DNA of 64,000 nt from Chlorobaculum parvum NCIB 8327 (GTDB lineage: Bacteria; Bacteroidota; Chlorobiia; Chlorobiales; Chlorobiaceae): contig NC_011027.1 of NCBI RefSeq assembly GCF_000020505.1, positions 1,782,001 to 1,846,000 of the forward strand. Direction: 5' to 3'. The notes beneath the pieces are model-generated. The model had not been told where the DNA came from. It saw only the letters and a program-made list of their open reading frames with translations, and made no database searches. A program made the position numbers and the translations under genes. Position 1 is the first letter of the stretch. Each line of letters opens with the position of its first letter. Below are positions 1-7,728 of the stretch, one piece after another.

Positions 1-500
1 CGATGAACAGCGCCGACGCCACCGGCTACGGCTTCGAGCTGGAGGGTGAATACAAGCCGTCGAGCAAGCTCAAATGCTACGGATCGTTCTCGTGGAACCG
101 CTTCTCGTTCGATCAGGCGATCTACTCCGACGCTACAGGCTCGCTCATCGACGTCAAGGGAATGCAGGTACCCGACGCGCCGGAGTTCATGGCCAAGGGG
201 CTGGTGAGCTACACGGTCGGTGACGTCACCATCTCGCCGGTCGTGCGGTACATGTCATCGCGCTATGGCGACGTGCAGCACACCCAGAAGATCGACGGCA
301 CGACGCTTTTCGACCTCGACCTCACCTGGAGCCGCCCGATTGCCGGACTGCGCAACGTGGACTGCTCGCTGTCGTTCATCAACCTGTTCGACACGAAATA
401 TGTCAGCATGATCAGCGCCTCCGACTACAAAACCCTGAAGACCTCCTACCAGCCCGGAGCGCCCTTCACGGTGGTAGCATCGGTAGCGATCCATTACTGA
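1..500 (+). CDS. TonB-dependent receptor, C-terminal part (5' end outside window)
   Basis: Only the last ~165 residues are present and the frame is open to the left edge. The sequence alternates short polar and aromatic beta-strands, as in the C-terminal barrel of TonB-dependent outer-membrane receptors. It contains the typical late motif NLFDTKYVS and ends on an aromatic residue (AIHY), the usual signal for barrel assembly. Such receptors take up metal chelates or vitamins with energy from TonB-ExbBD. The substrate cannot be read from this fragment. The following genes are modE and modA, so a link with molybdate or another oxyanion/metal is possible but is inference. A strong hairpin terminator follows the stop codon. 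Confidence 0.85.
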   Translation, partial: MNSADATGYGFELEGEYKPSSKLKCYGSFSWNRFSFDQAIYSDATGSLIDVKGMQVPDAPEFMAKGLVSYTVGDVTISPVVRYMSSRYGDVQHTQKIDGTTLFDLDLTWSRPIAGLRNVDCSLSFINLFDTKYVSMISASDYKTLKTSYQPGAPFTVVASVAIHY

Positions 501-552
501 TCGACGAACTTTTTTCGATGTGTTCTCCCCTGTTCTTTCTCCGTTACACTGC

Positions 553-583
553 ATCCCGGCGGCTGGTTCCCGCCGGGATTTTA
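553..583 (+). terminator. Rho-independent terminator after the TonB receptor
   Basis: A perfect 10-bp stem (553-562 with 570-579, ATCCCGGCGG arm) encloses a 7-nt loop and is followed by a short T-rich run. It lies 52 bp after the receptor stop and before modE, so the two are probably separate transcripts. Confidence 0.75.
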
Positions 584-640
584 TGCTTGAGGGTTCTATA
601 TTACCACATGACCATTTATGAACAGTAACGGACTTTACCC

Positions 641-1450
641 GTGAGCAAAACCAAAGACCCCATCGGAATCGAAGGCTCGATCTGGTTCCAGAAATCGCAG
701 AACCGCTTTCTCGGCGGCGACCGCATCGAACTGCTTGAACGGATCGAGGAGCTGGGCTCGATCAACAGCGCGGCCAAAGCGGTCGGCATCAGCTACAAAA
801 CCGCGTGGCATCTGGTGAACATGATGAACAACCTCTCCGACAAACCGCTCGTCGAGCGCATGACCGGCGGAAAGGGCGGCGGCGGCACCGTGCTCACGCG
901 CGAAGGCCGGCAGGTGGTCGAAAAGTACCGCATCGTGCAGGACGAGCACCGCAAGTTCCTCGAAAACCTTGAAGAGCGGCTGGGCGAAACCGGCAACCTC
1001 TACCAGTTTTTGAGGAGGATTTCAATGCGGATCAGCGCGCGCAATACCTTTGCCGGAACCATCGCCGACATCGTCAAGGGCGCGGTCAATTCTGAAATCA
1101 CCATCACGCTCAACGGCGGCCAGCACATCGTCTCGGTCATCACCAATGGCGCAGTCGACAACCTCGGCCTCAAAGAGGGCATGAGCGCCTACGCCATCAT
1201 CAAGTCCAACGCAGTCATCGTGGGCCGCGATCTGCACAACACGAAGCTCAGCACCCGCAACATCATGTGCGGCACCGTGCAGCGCGTCATCGACGGCCCC
1301 GTCAGCAGCGAAGTGGATATCGACATCGGCGGAGGCAACATCATCTCGGCCATCATCACCAAAACCAGCTCCCGCAAACTCGGCTTCAAAGAGGGCGAAC
1401 ACGCCTGCACCATTTTCAAAGCCTCAGACGTCATTATCGGGGTGAATTAA
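641..1450 (+). CDS. modE: Molybdate-responsive transcriptional regulator ModE
   Basis: 269 residues with a GTG start. The N-terminal ~110 residues form a LysR-like winged helix typical of ModE (GSINSAAKAVGISYKTAW, then TGGKGGGGTVLTREG). Two consecutive Mop/TOBE domains follow at about 128-195 and 200-268 (SARNTFAGTI... and STRNIMCGTV...), which bind molybdate. ModE binds DNA when loaded with molybdate, repressing molybdate-uptake genes and in some species activating molybdoenzyme genes. The length matches full-length ModE. modA follows on the same strand after a 97-bp spacer occupied by a dispersed repeat, so ModE may control it. Confidence 0.93.
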   Translation: MSKTKDPIGIEGSIWFQKSQNRFLGGDRIELLERIEELGSINSAAKAVGISYKTAWHLVNMMNNLSDKPLVERMTGGKGGGGTVLTREGRQVVEKYRIVQDEHRKFLENLEERLGETGNLYQFLRRISMRISARNTFAGTIADIVKGAVNSEITITLNGGQHIVSVITNGAVDNLGLKEGMSAYAIIKSNAVIVGRDLHNTKLSTRNIMCGTVQRVIDGPVSSEVDIDIGGGNIISAIITKTSSRKLGFKEGEHACTIFKASDVIIGVN

Positions 1451-1500
1451 TGGATAATTGTAGGGGCAGTCCCGACTTGCCGGGATGCCCATCCACGCAT
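1448..1500 (+). repeat. Short dispersed intergenic repeat (GTAGGGGC type)
   Basis: Just after the modE stop, ATGGATAATTG is followed by GTAGGGGCAGTCCC and a matching GGGATGCCC arm. The GTAGGGGC core with a GC-rich inverted arm recurs at about 13276, 13328, 39794, 47271 and 47361. The ATGGATAATTG part recurs at about 25667. Confidence 0.55.
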
Positions 1501-1547
1501 GCCTATGAACGCCTAGCGCTATAACCACACAGAAACAACGAATTCTA

Positions 1548-2294
1548 ATGCTCCGACAGATAAAACCCCTGCTCATCGCACTCCTGCTCGCCCTGACCGC
1601 CACCCCGGCACTTGCTGGTGAAATCCGACTCGCGGCAGGCATGGGCATGAAAGAAGTGCTGAACGTGCTCACGACCGATTTCACGAAAGCGCACCCCGGC
1701 ACGACCTTCATCAAAACCTACGCGGCGGCGGGCGCGCTGGCCATGCAGATCGAAAACGGTGCACCGATCGACCTGTACATTTCAGCCGATACCAAGTGGG
1801 TGAACTATCTGCAAAAGAAAAACCTGATTGACGGAAAATGGGTCGCGCCCTTCGCCTGGAACGACATCGTTGTGGTCGGCAGACCGTCGCTGAAGATTGG
1901 ATCGATGCAGGATCTAACGAAGCTCAAACGAATCGCCATCGGCAACCCCACCAGCGCCCCTGCCGGTGAATCGGCGATGGAAGCGTTCCGAAACGCTGGC
2001 ATCGAAAAGCAGCTCGCAGGCAAGCTCGTCATGACCCGCGACATCCTGCAATGCCTCATGTACGCCGAAACCGGAGTCGTCGATGCCTCGGTGGTACACC
2101 TCACCGAAGCTCTCACGGCGAAACGCTCGAAAATCCTCTACACCGTCCCGCACGAGCTTTATACGCGCACACCCTTCACGATGGCTGTAACCAATCGCGA
2201 TGCAAGCAATGGAGATGCAAAGGCATTTTTCAGGTATCTGGAAAGTGCGGAGGCGAAGGGGATTCTGGAGAAGTATGGGTATTTGAAGGAATAA
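1548..2294 (+). CDS. modA: Molybdate ABC transporter, periplasmic substrate-binding protein ModA
   Basis: 248 residues with a clear Sec signal peptide ending near residue 23 (LLALTATPALA, then GEIRLAA). The mature part has the ModA pattern: AAGMGMKEVLNVL, a GAPIDLYISAD segment and VVGRPSL, then IAIGNPTSAPAG and YAETGVVDASVVH. It would bind molybdate or tungstate and deliver it to a ModBC permease. No modB or modC lies downstream. An AT-rich convergent radical SAM gene begins within 25 bp, so the rest of the transporter must be elsewhere or was displaced. Confidence 0.93.
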   Translation: MLRQIKPLLIALLLALTATPALAGEIRLAAGMGMKEVLNVLTTDFTKAHPGTTFIKTYAAAGALAMQIENGAPIDLYISADTKWVNYLQKKNLIDGKWVAPFAWNDIVVVGRPSLKIGSMQDLTKLKRIAIGNPTSAPAGESAMEAFRNAGIEKQLAGKLVMTRDILQCLMYAETGVVDASVVHLTEALTAKRSKILYTVPHELYTRTPFTMAVTNRDASNGDAKAFFRYLESAEAKGILEKYGYLKE

Positions 2295-2317
2295 AAAAAG
2301 AGGTATTAAAAAGCATT

Positions 2318-3190
2318 TTACACACTATTTTTATATGTATTTATATGCCACTCCTCTATCTCTTGCTTACCGGAAGACCAGCTAAATTCAGGGGAAAACT
2401 CCGCACACCACCTACAAGTTTCTATAGGTCGTGACAAATAGTCTATAATTTCTCTTGAGGTACTCTTATATATATCAAGCCCTTTAGATTCAGCAATATT
2501 CTTATCAAATCGTTTATTATAATAACGCACCGCATATGAAATCGCGCAGGAATATATCGCGCCATCTTTCAAAAACGGAACAAAATAATTATTTCGACAG
2601 GCATTAAAGGCCTTCTTCATATCCGAATCCCCCTCCGGATTGATTCGCGCAGTAAAAAACCACTTTATTTTGCTGCTTTTAAAAGCAACTCCATTCTGTT
2701 TAGCTAATTCTCTATAATAGCTAACCTTATTCTGCAAGGGCGGATAAACAGACATTTCAATCGCTGTATTTTTTTCTTTACAAACCGACCAAAAAACAGG
2801 CTCAACTTTTGGCAACAAAATACCATTCGTAACAACAACTATATCAGATAACGGAAAACAATCACGAGCTATCCGAATAAACGAAATCAACTCAGGATGC
2901 AAAAACGGCTCTCCCCCCAACAACTTGATCTTGTTAATTTTTTTAAATAATCGCTTCAATCGATTCATATCTTTTTCAAACTGAGGCAAATCATAAAACA
3001 CACGATCAGCAATCCCACAAAAGTGAGAACAACCCCTGCAATTCAAGTTGCATTGATCAACAATCTGTACTTCAATTTTTGGCAATCCATTTTTAGATAG
3101 ATTATATCTGTAATAATCCTCAGCCTGCCTTGCACGTACAGACAAATTTCTTTTTACGTTTGAATACGTTCGACTCAGTTTACTAACCAT
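2318..3190 (-). CDS. Radical SAM protein in an AT-rich, probably transferred cassette
   Basis: About 290 residues from the ATG at 3190. An extension to 3271 is possible but would overlap the end of hypE. The [4Fe-4S]/SAM motif CNLNCRGC (CxxxCxxC, Cys47, 51, 54) is followed by LLGGEPFLHP, typical of radical SAM enzymes. A further C-terminal cysteine pair (CRWCAEF) and a Trp-rich tail resemble radical SAM proteins found in surface-glycan or capsule loci, but the substrate is unknown. The DNA from about 2295 to 3230 is visibly AT-rich with rare codons, unlike both flanking genes. It lies convergent to modA and directly after hypE. Recent horizontal acquisition is the simplest inference. Confidence 0.82.
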   Translation of the reverse strand: MVSKLSRTYSNVKRNLSVRARQAEDYYRYNLSKNGLPKIEVQIVDQCNLNCRGCSHFCGIADRVFYDLPQFEKDMNRLKRLFKKINKIKLLGGEPFLHPELISFIRIARDCFPLSDIVVVTNGILLPKVEPVFWSVCKEKNTAIEMSVYPPLQNKVSYYRELAKQNGVAFKSSKIKWFFTARINPEGDSDMKKAFNACRNNYFVPFLKDGAIYSCAISYAVRYYNKRFDKNIAESKGLDIYKSTSREIIDYLSRPIETCRWCAEFSPEFSWSSGKQEIEEWHINTYKNSV

Positions 3191-3227
3191 AAATAGAAAG
3201 CTACACTTTATAAAAGAAAGCACAGCA

Positions 3228-4271
3228 TCAGCAAATCCGCGGCAACTGCTCCCCCAGCGGCATTTCAACAATGCGTCGGCTGCCGAAGGGCGTGCGCATC
3301 ACCACCATGCCGGGGTGCTCTTCAGTGACTTTGCCGATGACGGCGGCCTCGCGTCCGTGCTCGTGCGAGCGCATGGCGGCAAGCGCCGCATCGGATTCGG
3401 CGGCGGGAACGACGACGAGCATTTTGCCTTCGTTGGCGACGGTGAGCGGGTCGATGCCGAGCAGTTCGGCGGCTCCGCGCACCTCCTCGCGCACGGGAAT
3501 GGCGGCTTCGTCGAGTTCGATGCCGACCGATGAGGAGGCGGCGAGTTCGTTGAGCGTGGCCGCGACGCCGCCGCGCGTGGGGTCGCGCATGGCATGGAGG
3601 TTCGGCGCGGCTGCGAGCAGGTCGGCAATCATGCCGTTCAAGGCAGCGGAGTCGCTCCGGATGCGGCTCTGGAAGGAGAGGCCCTCGCGGGTGGTGAGGA
3701 TCGCCATGCCGTGGTCGCCGATGGTGCCGGAGAGCAGCACCGCGTCGCCGGGGCGGAGGTTGCGGCACGACACTTCGCGGCCCGGCGGGATGAAGCCGAT
3801 GCCGGAGGTGTTGATGAAAATTCGATCGCACTGCCCTTTCTGCACCACTTTCGTGTCGCCGCACGCGATGACCACCCACGCCTTCCGCGCGGCCTCGGCC
3901 ATGCTTTTGACGATCCGTTCGAGGTCGGCGAGCGGCAATCCCTCTTCAAGCACGAACCCGGCGCTGAGGTAGCGCGGCACCGCGCCGCCGACGGCGAGAT
4001 CGTTCACCGTGCCGTTGACCGCCAGATCGCCGATGGTGCCGCCGGGGAAAAAGATCGGCGAGACGACGTAGGTGTCGGTGGTGAAGGCGATGCGCCCCGG
4101 CTCGGCCTCGAACCGCGCCTGATCGTCGAGCTGGTCGAGCACCGGATTGCCGAGGTGCGGCATGAACACCCGCGCCGTCAGCTCCTGCGACAAACGCCCG
4201 CCCGCGCCATGAGCCATCTGGACGGTTTCATGCTGAAGAATCGGCGAAGGGCAGCTCAGTTGCATGGTCAT
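3228..4271 (-). CDS. hypE: Hydrogenase maturation protein HypE
   Basis: About 347 residues from the ATG at 4271; a second ATG lies at 4265 and a TTG at 4295. HypE converts the carbamoyl group passed by HypF to its C-terminal cysteine into a thiocyanate, supplying the CN ligands of the [NiFe] active site. The sequence has the AIRS/PurM-like signature MAHGAGGRLSQEL, the ATP-binding DTYVVSPIFFPGG region and DPTRGGVAATLNELA. It ends precisely in PRIC, the modified cysteine. It is the last hyp gene in the minus-strand order A-B-F-C-D-E but is separated from hypD by a Sel1 lipoprotein gene ending 12 bp before the TTG candidate. Confidence 0.95.
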   Translation of the reverse strand: MTMQLSCPSPILQHETVQMAHGAGGRLSQELTARVFMPHLGNPVLDQLDDQARFEAEPGRIAFTTDTYVVSPIFFPGGTIGDLAVNGTVNDLAVGGAVPRYLSAGFVLEEGLPLADLERIVKSMAEAARKAWVVIACGDTKVVQKGQCDRIFINTSGIGFIPPGREVSCRNLRPGDAVLLSGTIGDHGMAILTTREGLSFQSRIRSDSAALNGMIADLLAAAPNLHAMRDPTRGGVAATLNELAASSSVGIELDEAAIPVREEVRGAAELLGIDPLTVANEGKMLVVVPAAESDAALAAMRSHEHGREAAVIGKVTEEHPGMVVMRTPFGSRRIVEMPLGEQLPRIC

Positions 4272-4306
4272 TGGGGGATTGGATTTAACGGACAAAAGTT
4301 GATGGT

Positions 4307-5881
4307 TCAGTAGCCTTGCTCTGCCAATTTTTTGTATGCTTCACACCCCTCTTTTAGATTGTTGTCACAAGCTTTTCTATACCACTCTTTGGCCGTACTC
4401 TCGTCCTGTATCACACCTTGCCCTTTTTCGTACGTCTCTCCAATGTTGAATTGCGCTTCGGCATTTCCCTGTGCGGCGGACAGACGATACCATTTCAGTG
4501 CTTCCCCGTAATCCTGCTTCACGCCTTCGCCACGGGCATACATTGTTCCAAGGTTACATTGTGCGAAATCGTAACCCTTCTCTGCAGAAAGTCTTAACAG
4601 CCTTAATGCTTCAGCATAATCTTGTCTTACACCAACTCCCATGACATACATCACTCCGAGGTTGCTTTGAGCACCAGCATTCCCCTGTGCGGCGGACAGA
4701 CGATACCATTTCAATGCTTCAGTGTAGTCCTGTCTCACGCCCATACCCTTGTGATACATCACTCCGGTGTTGTATTGTGCGAGAGCGTTACCCTGTGTGG
4801 CCGACAGAAGATACCATTTCAATGCTTCCACATAGTCCTGTCTCACTCCATAGCCCTTTTCATACATCACTCCGATGTTGAATTGCGCTTCGGTATTTCC
4901 CTGTGCCGCAGATAGCCGATACCACTTCAAAGCTTCGATATAATCCTGCCTAACGCTGTAGCCATTCTTATAAAACCATCCAATGTTGTATTGTGCTTTG
5001 GCGTCACCCTGTGCCGCGGCCTTGTGGTACCATTTCAGCGCTTCCGCATAATCCTGTCTCACTCCATAGCCTTTGGCATACATCAATCCAAGATTGAATT
5101 GCGCATCAGAGTCACCCTTTGCAGCAGACAACCGGTACCACTTCAAGGCTTCCACATAGTCCTGTCTCACCCCTTCACCGTTAGCGTACATCAATCCAAT
5201 GTCGTATTGTGCGCCAGCATTTCCTTGTGCAGCGGACAGACGAAACCACTTCAGCGCTTCAGCATAGTCCTGGCTCACTCCCTCGCCTTTAACATAACTC
5301 AATCCAATGTCGCGTTGTGCGCCCGCATTCCCTTGTGCCGCAGACAGACGGAGCCACTTCAGGGCTTCCACATAATCCTGCTTCACGCCATAGCCCTTAT
5401 AGTAAAAAACTCCGATCCTGCGTTGTGCTTCGGAGTTCCCCTGCGCTGCGGACAGATGATACCATTTCAAAGCTTCCTCATAGTCCTGTCTTACACCATG
5501 GCCATTCTCATAAATAAATCCGATGCTGTATTGTGGGACATCATACCCCTGCGCAGCAGACAGACGAAACCACTTCAGGGCTTCAGCATAGTCCTGCCTC
5601 ACCCCACGGCCATTGGCGTACATCACTCCAAGGTTGCCTTGCGCTCCAGCGTTACCCTGTGCAGCGGACAGGCGAAACCACTTCAAGGCCTCGACATAGT
5701 CCTGCCTAACTTCTTTGCCCAAAGCATACATCAATCCGATTTTAAATTGTGCTTCGGCATCACCCTGTTCAGCCCCTTTTTTCAATTCAAAAATTTTTTC
5801 CGGCTCTGGCGATTGGTTACAACTCGCTATGGGTGCAAACAGTACCAATGCTGTTAGTGTCCTGAAAATCAGTTTTTTCAT
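4307..5881 (-). CDS. Sel1-repeat (SEL1-like TPR) lipoprotein inside the hyp operon
   Basis: 524 residues from the ATG at 5881. Longer in-frame starts would run into hypD and are rejected. The N-terminus is a lipoprotein signal (MKKLIFRTLTALVLF, lipobox IASC, then NQSPEP). The rest is about 13 near-identical 36-residue Sel1 repeats with the core GVRQDYAEALKWYRLSAAQG. Such solenoids mediate protein-protein contacts, and many are envelope or stress-signalling proteins. The partner is unknown. The gene separates hypD from hypE, with only 20 bp to hypD, so it is probably cotranscribed. It has no known hydrogenase role and may be an insertion. Confidence 0.88.
   Translation of the reverse strand: MKKLIFRTLTALVLFAPIASCNQSPEPEKIFELKKGAEQGDAEAQFKIGLMYALGKEVRQDYVEALKWFRLSAAQGNAGAQGNLGVMYANGRGVRQDYAEALKWFRLSAAQGYDVPQYSIGFIYENGHGVRQDYEEALKWYHLSAAQGNSEAQRRIGVFYYKGYGVKQDYVEALKWLRLSAAQGNAGAQRDIGLSYVKGEGVSQDYAEALKWFRLSAAQGNAGAQYDIGLMYANGEGVRQDYVEALKWYRLSAAKGDSDAQFNLGLMYAKGYGVRQDYAEALKWYHKAAAQGDAKAQYNIGWFYKNGYSVRQDYIEALKWYRLSAAQGNTEAQFNIGVMYEKGYGVRQDYVEALKWYLLSATQGNALAQYNTGVMYHKGMGVRQDYTEALKWYRLSAAQGNAGAQSNLGVMYVMGVGVRQDYAEALRLLRLSAEKGYDFAQCNLGTMYARGEGVKQDYGEALKWYRLSAAQGNAEAQFNIGETYEKGQGVIQDESTAKEWYRKACDNNLKEGCEAYKKLAEQGY
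4400..5765 (-). repeat. Tandem 108-bp coding repeats (Sel1 units)
   Basis: The Sel1 gene consists of about 13 tandem units of 108 bp. Recurrent words such as CATAGTCCTGTCTCAC and GCATACATCAATCC appear at regular 108-bp spacing. Similarity between units is high enough that copy number may vary by recombination. Confidence 0.85.
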
Positions 5882-5901
5882 CGTTGTTAGGGGTAAATGG
5901 T

Positions 5902-6996
5902 TCAACTGCTGACGTTGCGGTGATAGCGATAATATGCGGCGCAGGCTCCTTCGGAGGAGACCATCGTTGCACCGAGCGGGGTTTGCGGGGTGCATTCCCG
6001 CGCGAAGGCCGGGCAGTCGGAGGGTTTGAGGTGGCCTTGCAGCACCTCGCCGCTCTTGCACAACGGCGACTCCTGCGGGGCGATGTGGCCCACGTCGAAA
6101 CGCTTTTCGGCGTCGAAACGCTCGTACTCCCGGCGCAGCACGAGGCCGCTCTGCGGAATGACGCCGATACCGCGCCACGGTCGGTCGGCGACCTCGAACA
6201 CCTCCTGCATCACCCGCCGCGCCTCGGGATTGCCCTCGCGGCTCACCACGCGCCCGTAAGCGTTCACCACGCCCGAACGGCCCGCTTCGAGCAACTCGAC
6301 CGTTTTCAGAATCGCGTCGAGCAGATCGACCGGCTCGAACCCGGCAGGCACAATCGGCACGCCGAACTCCGCCGCCACCGGCTCGTACTCCTCGTAGCCC
6401 ATGATGGCGCAGACGTGCCCGGCAGCGAGGAACCCCTGCACGCGGTTGTCGGGTGACGACAGAATCGCCCGCATCGCCGGCGGCACCATCACCTGGCTCA
6501 CCAGCTCGCTGAAATTCGAGAGCCCCTCCCGCGCCGCCTGATGGACGGCCATCGCGTTGGCCGGAGCCGTGGTTTCGAAACCGACCGCAAGAAACACAAC
6601 CTCTTTCGACGGATTGTCGCGCGCGATCTGCAACGCTTCAAGCGGCGAAAAAACGACCCGCACATCCGCCCCCTCGCTCCGCGCCATGAACAGGTCTTTC
6701 GAGTTGCCCGGCACGCGCAGCATGTCGCCGAAGCTCGTGAGAATCGTGTTCGGCATCGCCGCAATCGCCAGCGCCCGCTCGATAGTCTCCAGCGGCGTCA
6801 CGCACACCGGACACCCCGGCCCATGCACAAGCTGCACATTCGGTGGCAAAAGCTGATCGATACCATTCCGCAAAATCGAATGCGTCTGCCCGCCGCAAAT
6901 CTCCATGATCGTCCAGTCGTGGCGAGCCACCTGCCGGATGCGGTCAAGCAAAGCGCGAGCGCGAGCCGGGTCGCGGTATTCGTCGATGAATTTCAT
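5902..6996 (-). CDS. hypD: Hydrogenase maturation protein HypD
   Basis: 364 residues, the usual HypD length. HypD is the [4Fe-4S] scaffold that, with HypC, holds the Fe(CN)2CO unit while it is built for [NiFe] hydrogenases. Visible signatures are [10 protein letters not shown] near the N-terminus, [22 protein letters not shown] and the C-terminal cysteine cluster ([22 protein letters not shown]). Its ATG overlaps the hypC stop by 4 bp, indicating translational coupling. Downstream comes the Sel1 lipoprotein gene. Confidence 0.97.
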   Translation of the reverse strand: MKFIDEYRDPARARALLDRIRQVARHDWTIMEICGGQTHSILRNGIDQLLPPNVQLVHGPGCPVCVTPLETIERALAIAAMPNTILTSFGDMLRVPGNSKDLFMARSEGADVRVVFSPLEALQIARDNPSKEVVFLAVGFETTAPANAMAVHQAAREGLSNFSELVSQVMVPPAMRAILSSPDNRVQGFLAAGHVCAIMGYEEYEPVAAEFGVPIVPAGFEPVDLLDAILKTVELLEAGRSGVVNAYGRVVSREGNPEARRVMQEVFEVADRPWRGIGVIPQSGLVLRREYERFDAEKRFDVGHIAPQESPLCKSGEVLQGHLKPSDCPAFARECTPQTPLGATMVSSEGACAAYYRYHRNVSS

Positions 6997-7277
6997 GCGT
7001 CCGGATTCTGGATGGGCGACGGCGGAAGTTCGCCATCAACATCAAACGCACCGCTTTTAATGAGCTCATCCCAGAGCTTCAGGCTTTCGGCAGCCTCCTC
7101 CTCGTCGATGATCTTCAGCGCGAACCCCGCGTGGACGATGGTGTACTGGCCGATGGCGATCTCCGGCACGTATTCAAGGCACGCCTTGGTGAGCGCACCG
7201 CTGATGTCCACCGTGCCCATTTTCAGGCCGTTCTCTTCGCGAATTTCTATGAGTTTTCCAGGAATAGCTAAGCACAT
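6993..7277 (-). CDS. hypC: Hydrogenase maturation chaperone HypC
   Basis: 94 residues, starting at the ATG at 7277 that gives the invariant MCLAIPGK. The N-terminal Cys2 binds iron and contacts HypD and the hydrogenase large-subunit precursor. Upstream in-frame codons encode only translated intergenic repeat (MITVEQENTINYQ), so the longer frame is rejected. The DNA just upstream is a TCAACTATCAATTATCAAC-type repeat with no visible Shine-Dalgarno, suggesting that a repeat cassette landed next to the start codon. Confidence 0.95.
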   Translation of the reverse strand: MCLAIPGKLIEIREENGLKMGTVDISGALTKACLEYVPEIAIGQYTIVHAGFALKIIDEEEAAESLKLWDELIKSGAFDVDGELPPSPIQNPDA

Positions 7278-7279
7278 GG

Positions 7280-7308
7280 TATCAGTTGATAATTGATAGT
7301 TGATAGTG
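7280..7308. repeat. Short repeat, left arm flanking the four-helix-bundle cassette
   Basis: AGTTGATAATTGATAGTTGA lies within this span, abutting the hypC start. The same family appears inverted at 7697-7728 and again at 25711-25742. The two hyp-operon copies bracket the broken four-helix-bundle gene. Confidence 0.65.
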
Positions 7309-7317
7309 TTTTCTTGC

Positions 7318-7688
7318 TCAACCGTTATCACGGCGATTTTTTGTGGATTTGATAATGCTGGTCAGGAGTTTTAGCAATTCGACGATATCGGGTTTGATCG
7401 ACTCATATCCTTTCTTTTCAATGAGTTGCGACTGGTAGAGCAAATCGATCCAATACTCGGTTTCATTAGCTTCCTTCAGTGCAATTGACAGTTTGTGAAT
7501 AAAATCAGCCCTGCTTTCGGCCTGCTGAGCTTCACGAATCAGAGCCCCGATGGCAGTACCAGACTTGAGCAATTGCCTATTTCCTTCTCAAGAAACCGGC
7601 AAAGCTTGACAACCCGAAGCGCAAACTCGAATGAAAGCTCACGAACCCCACTCCCATTCATCTCATTTTTTTGCGCCACGCTCTTCAT
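7318..7688 (-). pseudogene. Four-helix bundle (S23/IVP-type) protein gene, frameshifted
   Basis: Two frames together encode one protein of the four-helix-bundle family (TIGR02436, related to 23S intervening-sequence proteins). The first part starts at the ATG at 7688 (MKSVAQKNEM, then ELSFEFALRVVKLCRFLEKE). It reads to about 7575 and would otherwise soon stop. The second part, from about 7572, carries LLKSGTAIGALIREAQQAES and the family hallmark ADFIHKLSIALKEANETEYW. Joining them needs a one-base change in the ATAGGCAATTGCTC stretch near 7570-7580. The second part alone (84 residues) lacks the first helix. Function of intact members is unclear. It sits between inverted short repeats within the hyp operon. 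Confidence 0.75.
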
Positions 7689-7696
7689 CTTTTTAA

Positions 7697-7728
7697 ACTG
7701 TCAATTGTCAATTGTCAACTATCAACTC
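7697..7728. repeat. Short repeat, right arm flanking the four-helix-bundle cassette
   Basis: TCAATTGTCAACTATCAACT here is the inverted counterpart of the 7280-7308 copy. It overlaps the 3' end of hypF and encodes its last residues and stop codon. Confidence 0.65.

Noticed and set aside
4400-5765. Regular 108-bp repetition that could be mistaken for a CRISPR-like or satellite array
   Set aside because: The unit is a multiple of three within an open frame and encodes Sel1 repeats; there are no short identical repeats with unique spacers.
5882-6178. N-terminal extension of the Sel1 protein into hypD
   Set aside because: Lies wholly within hypD in another frame; the lipoprotein signal peptide starts at 5881.
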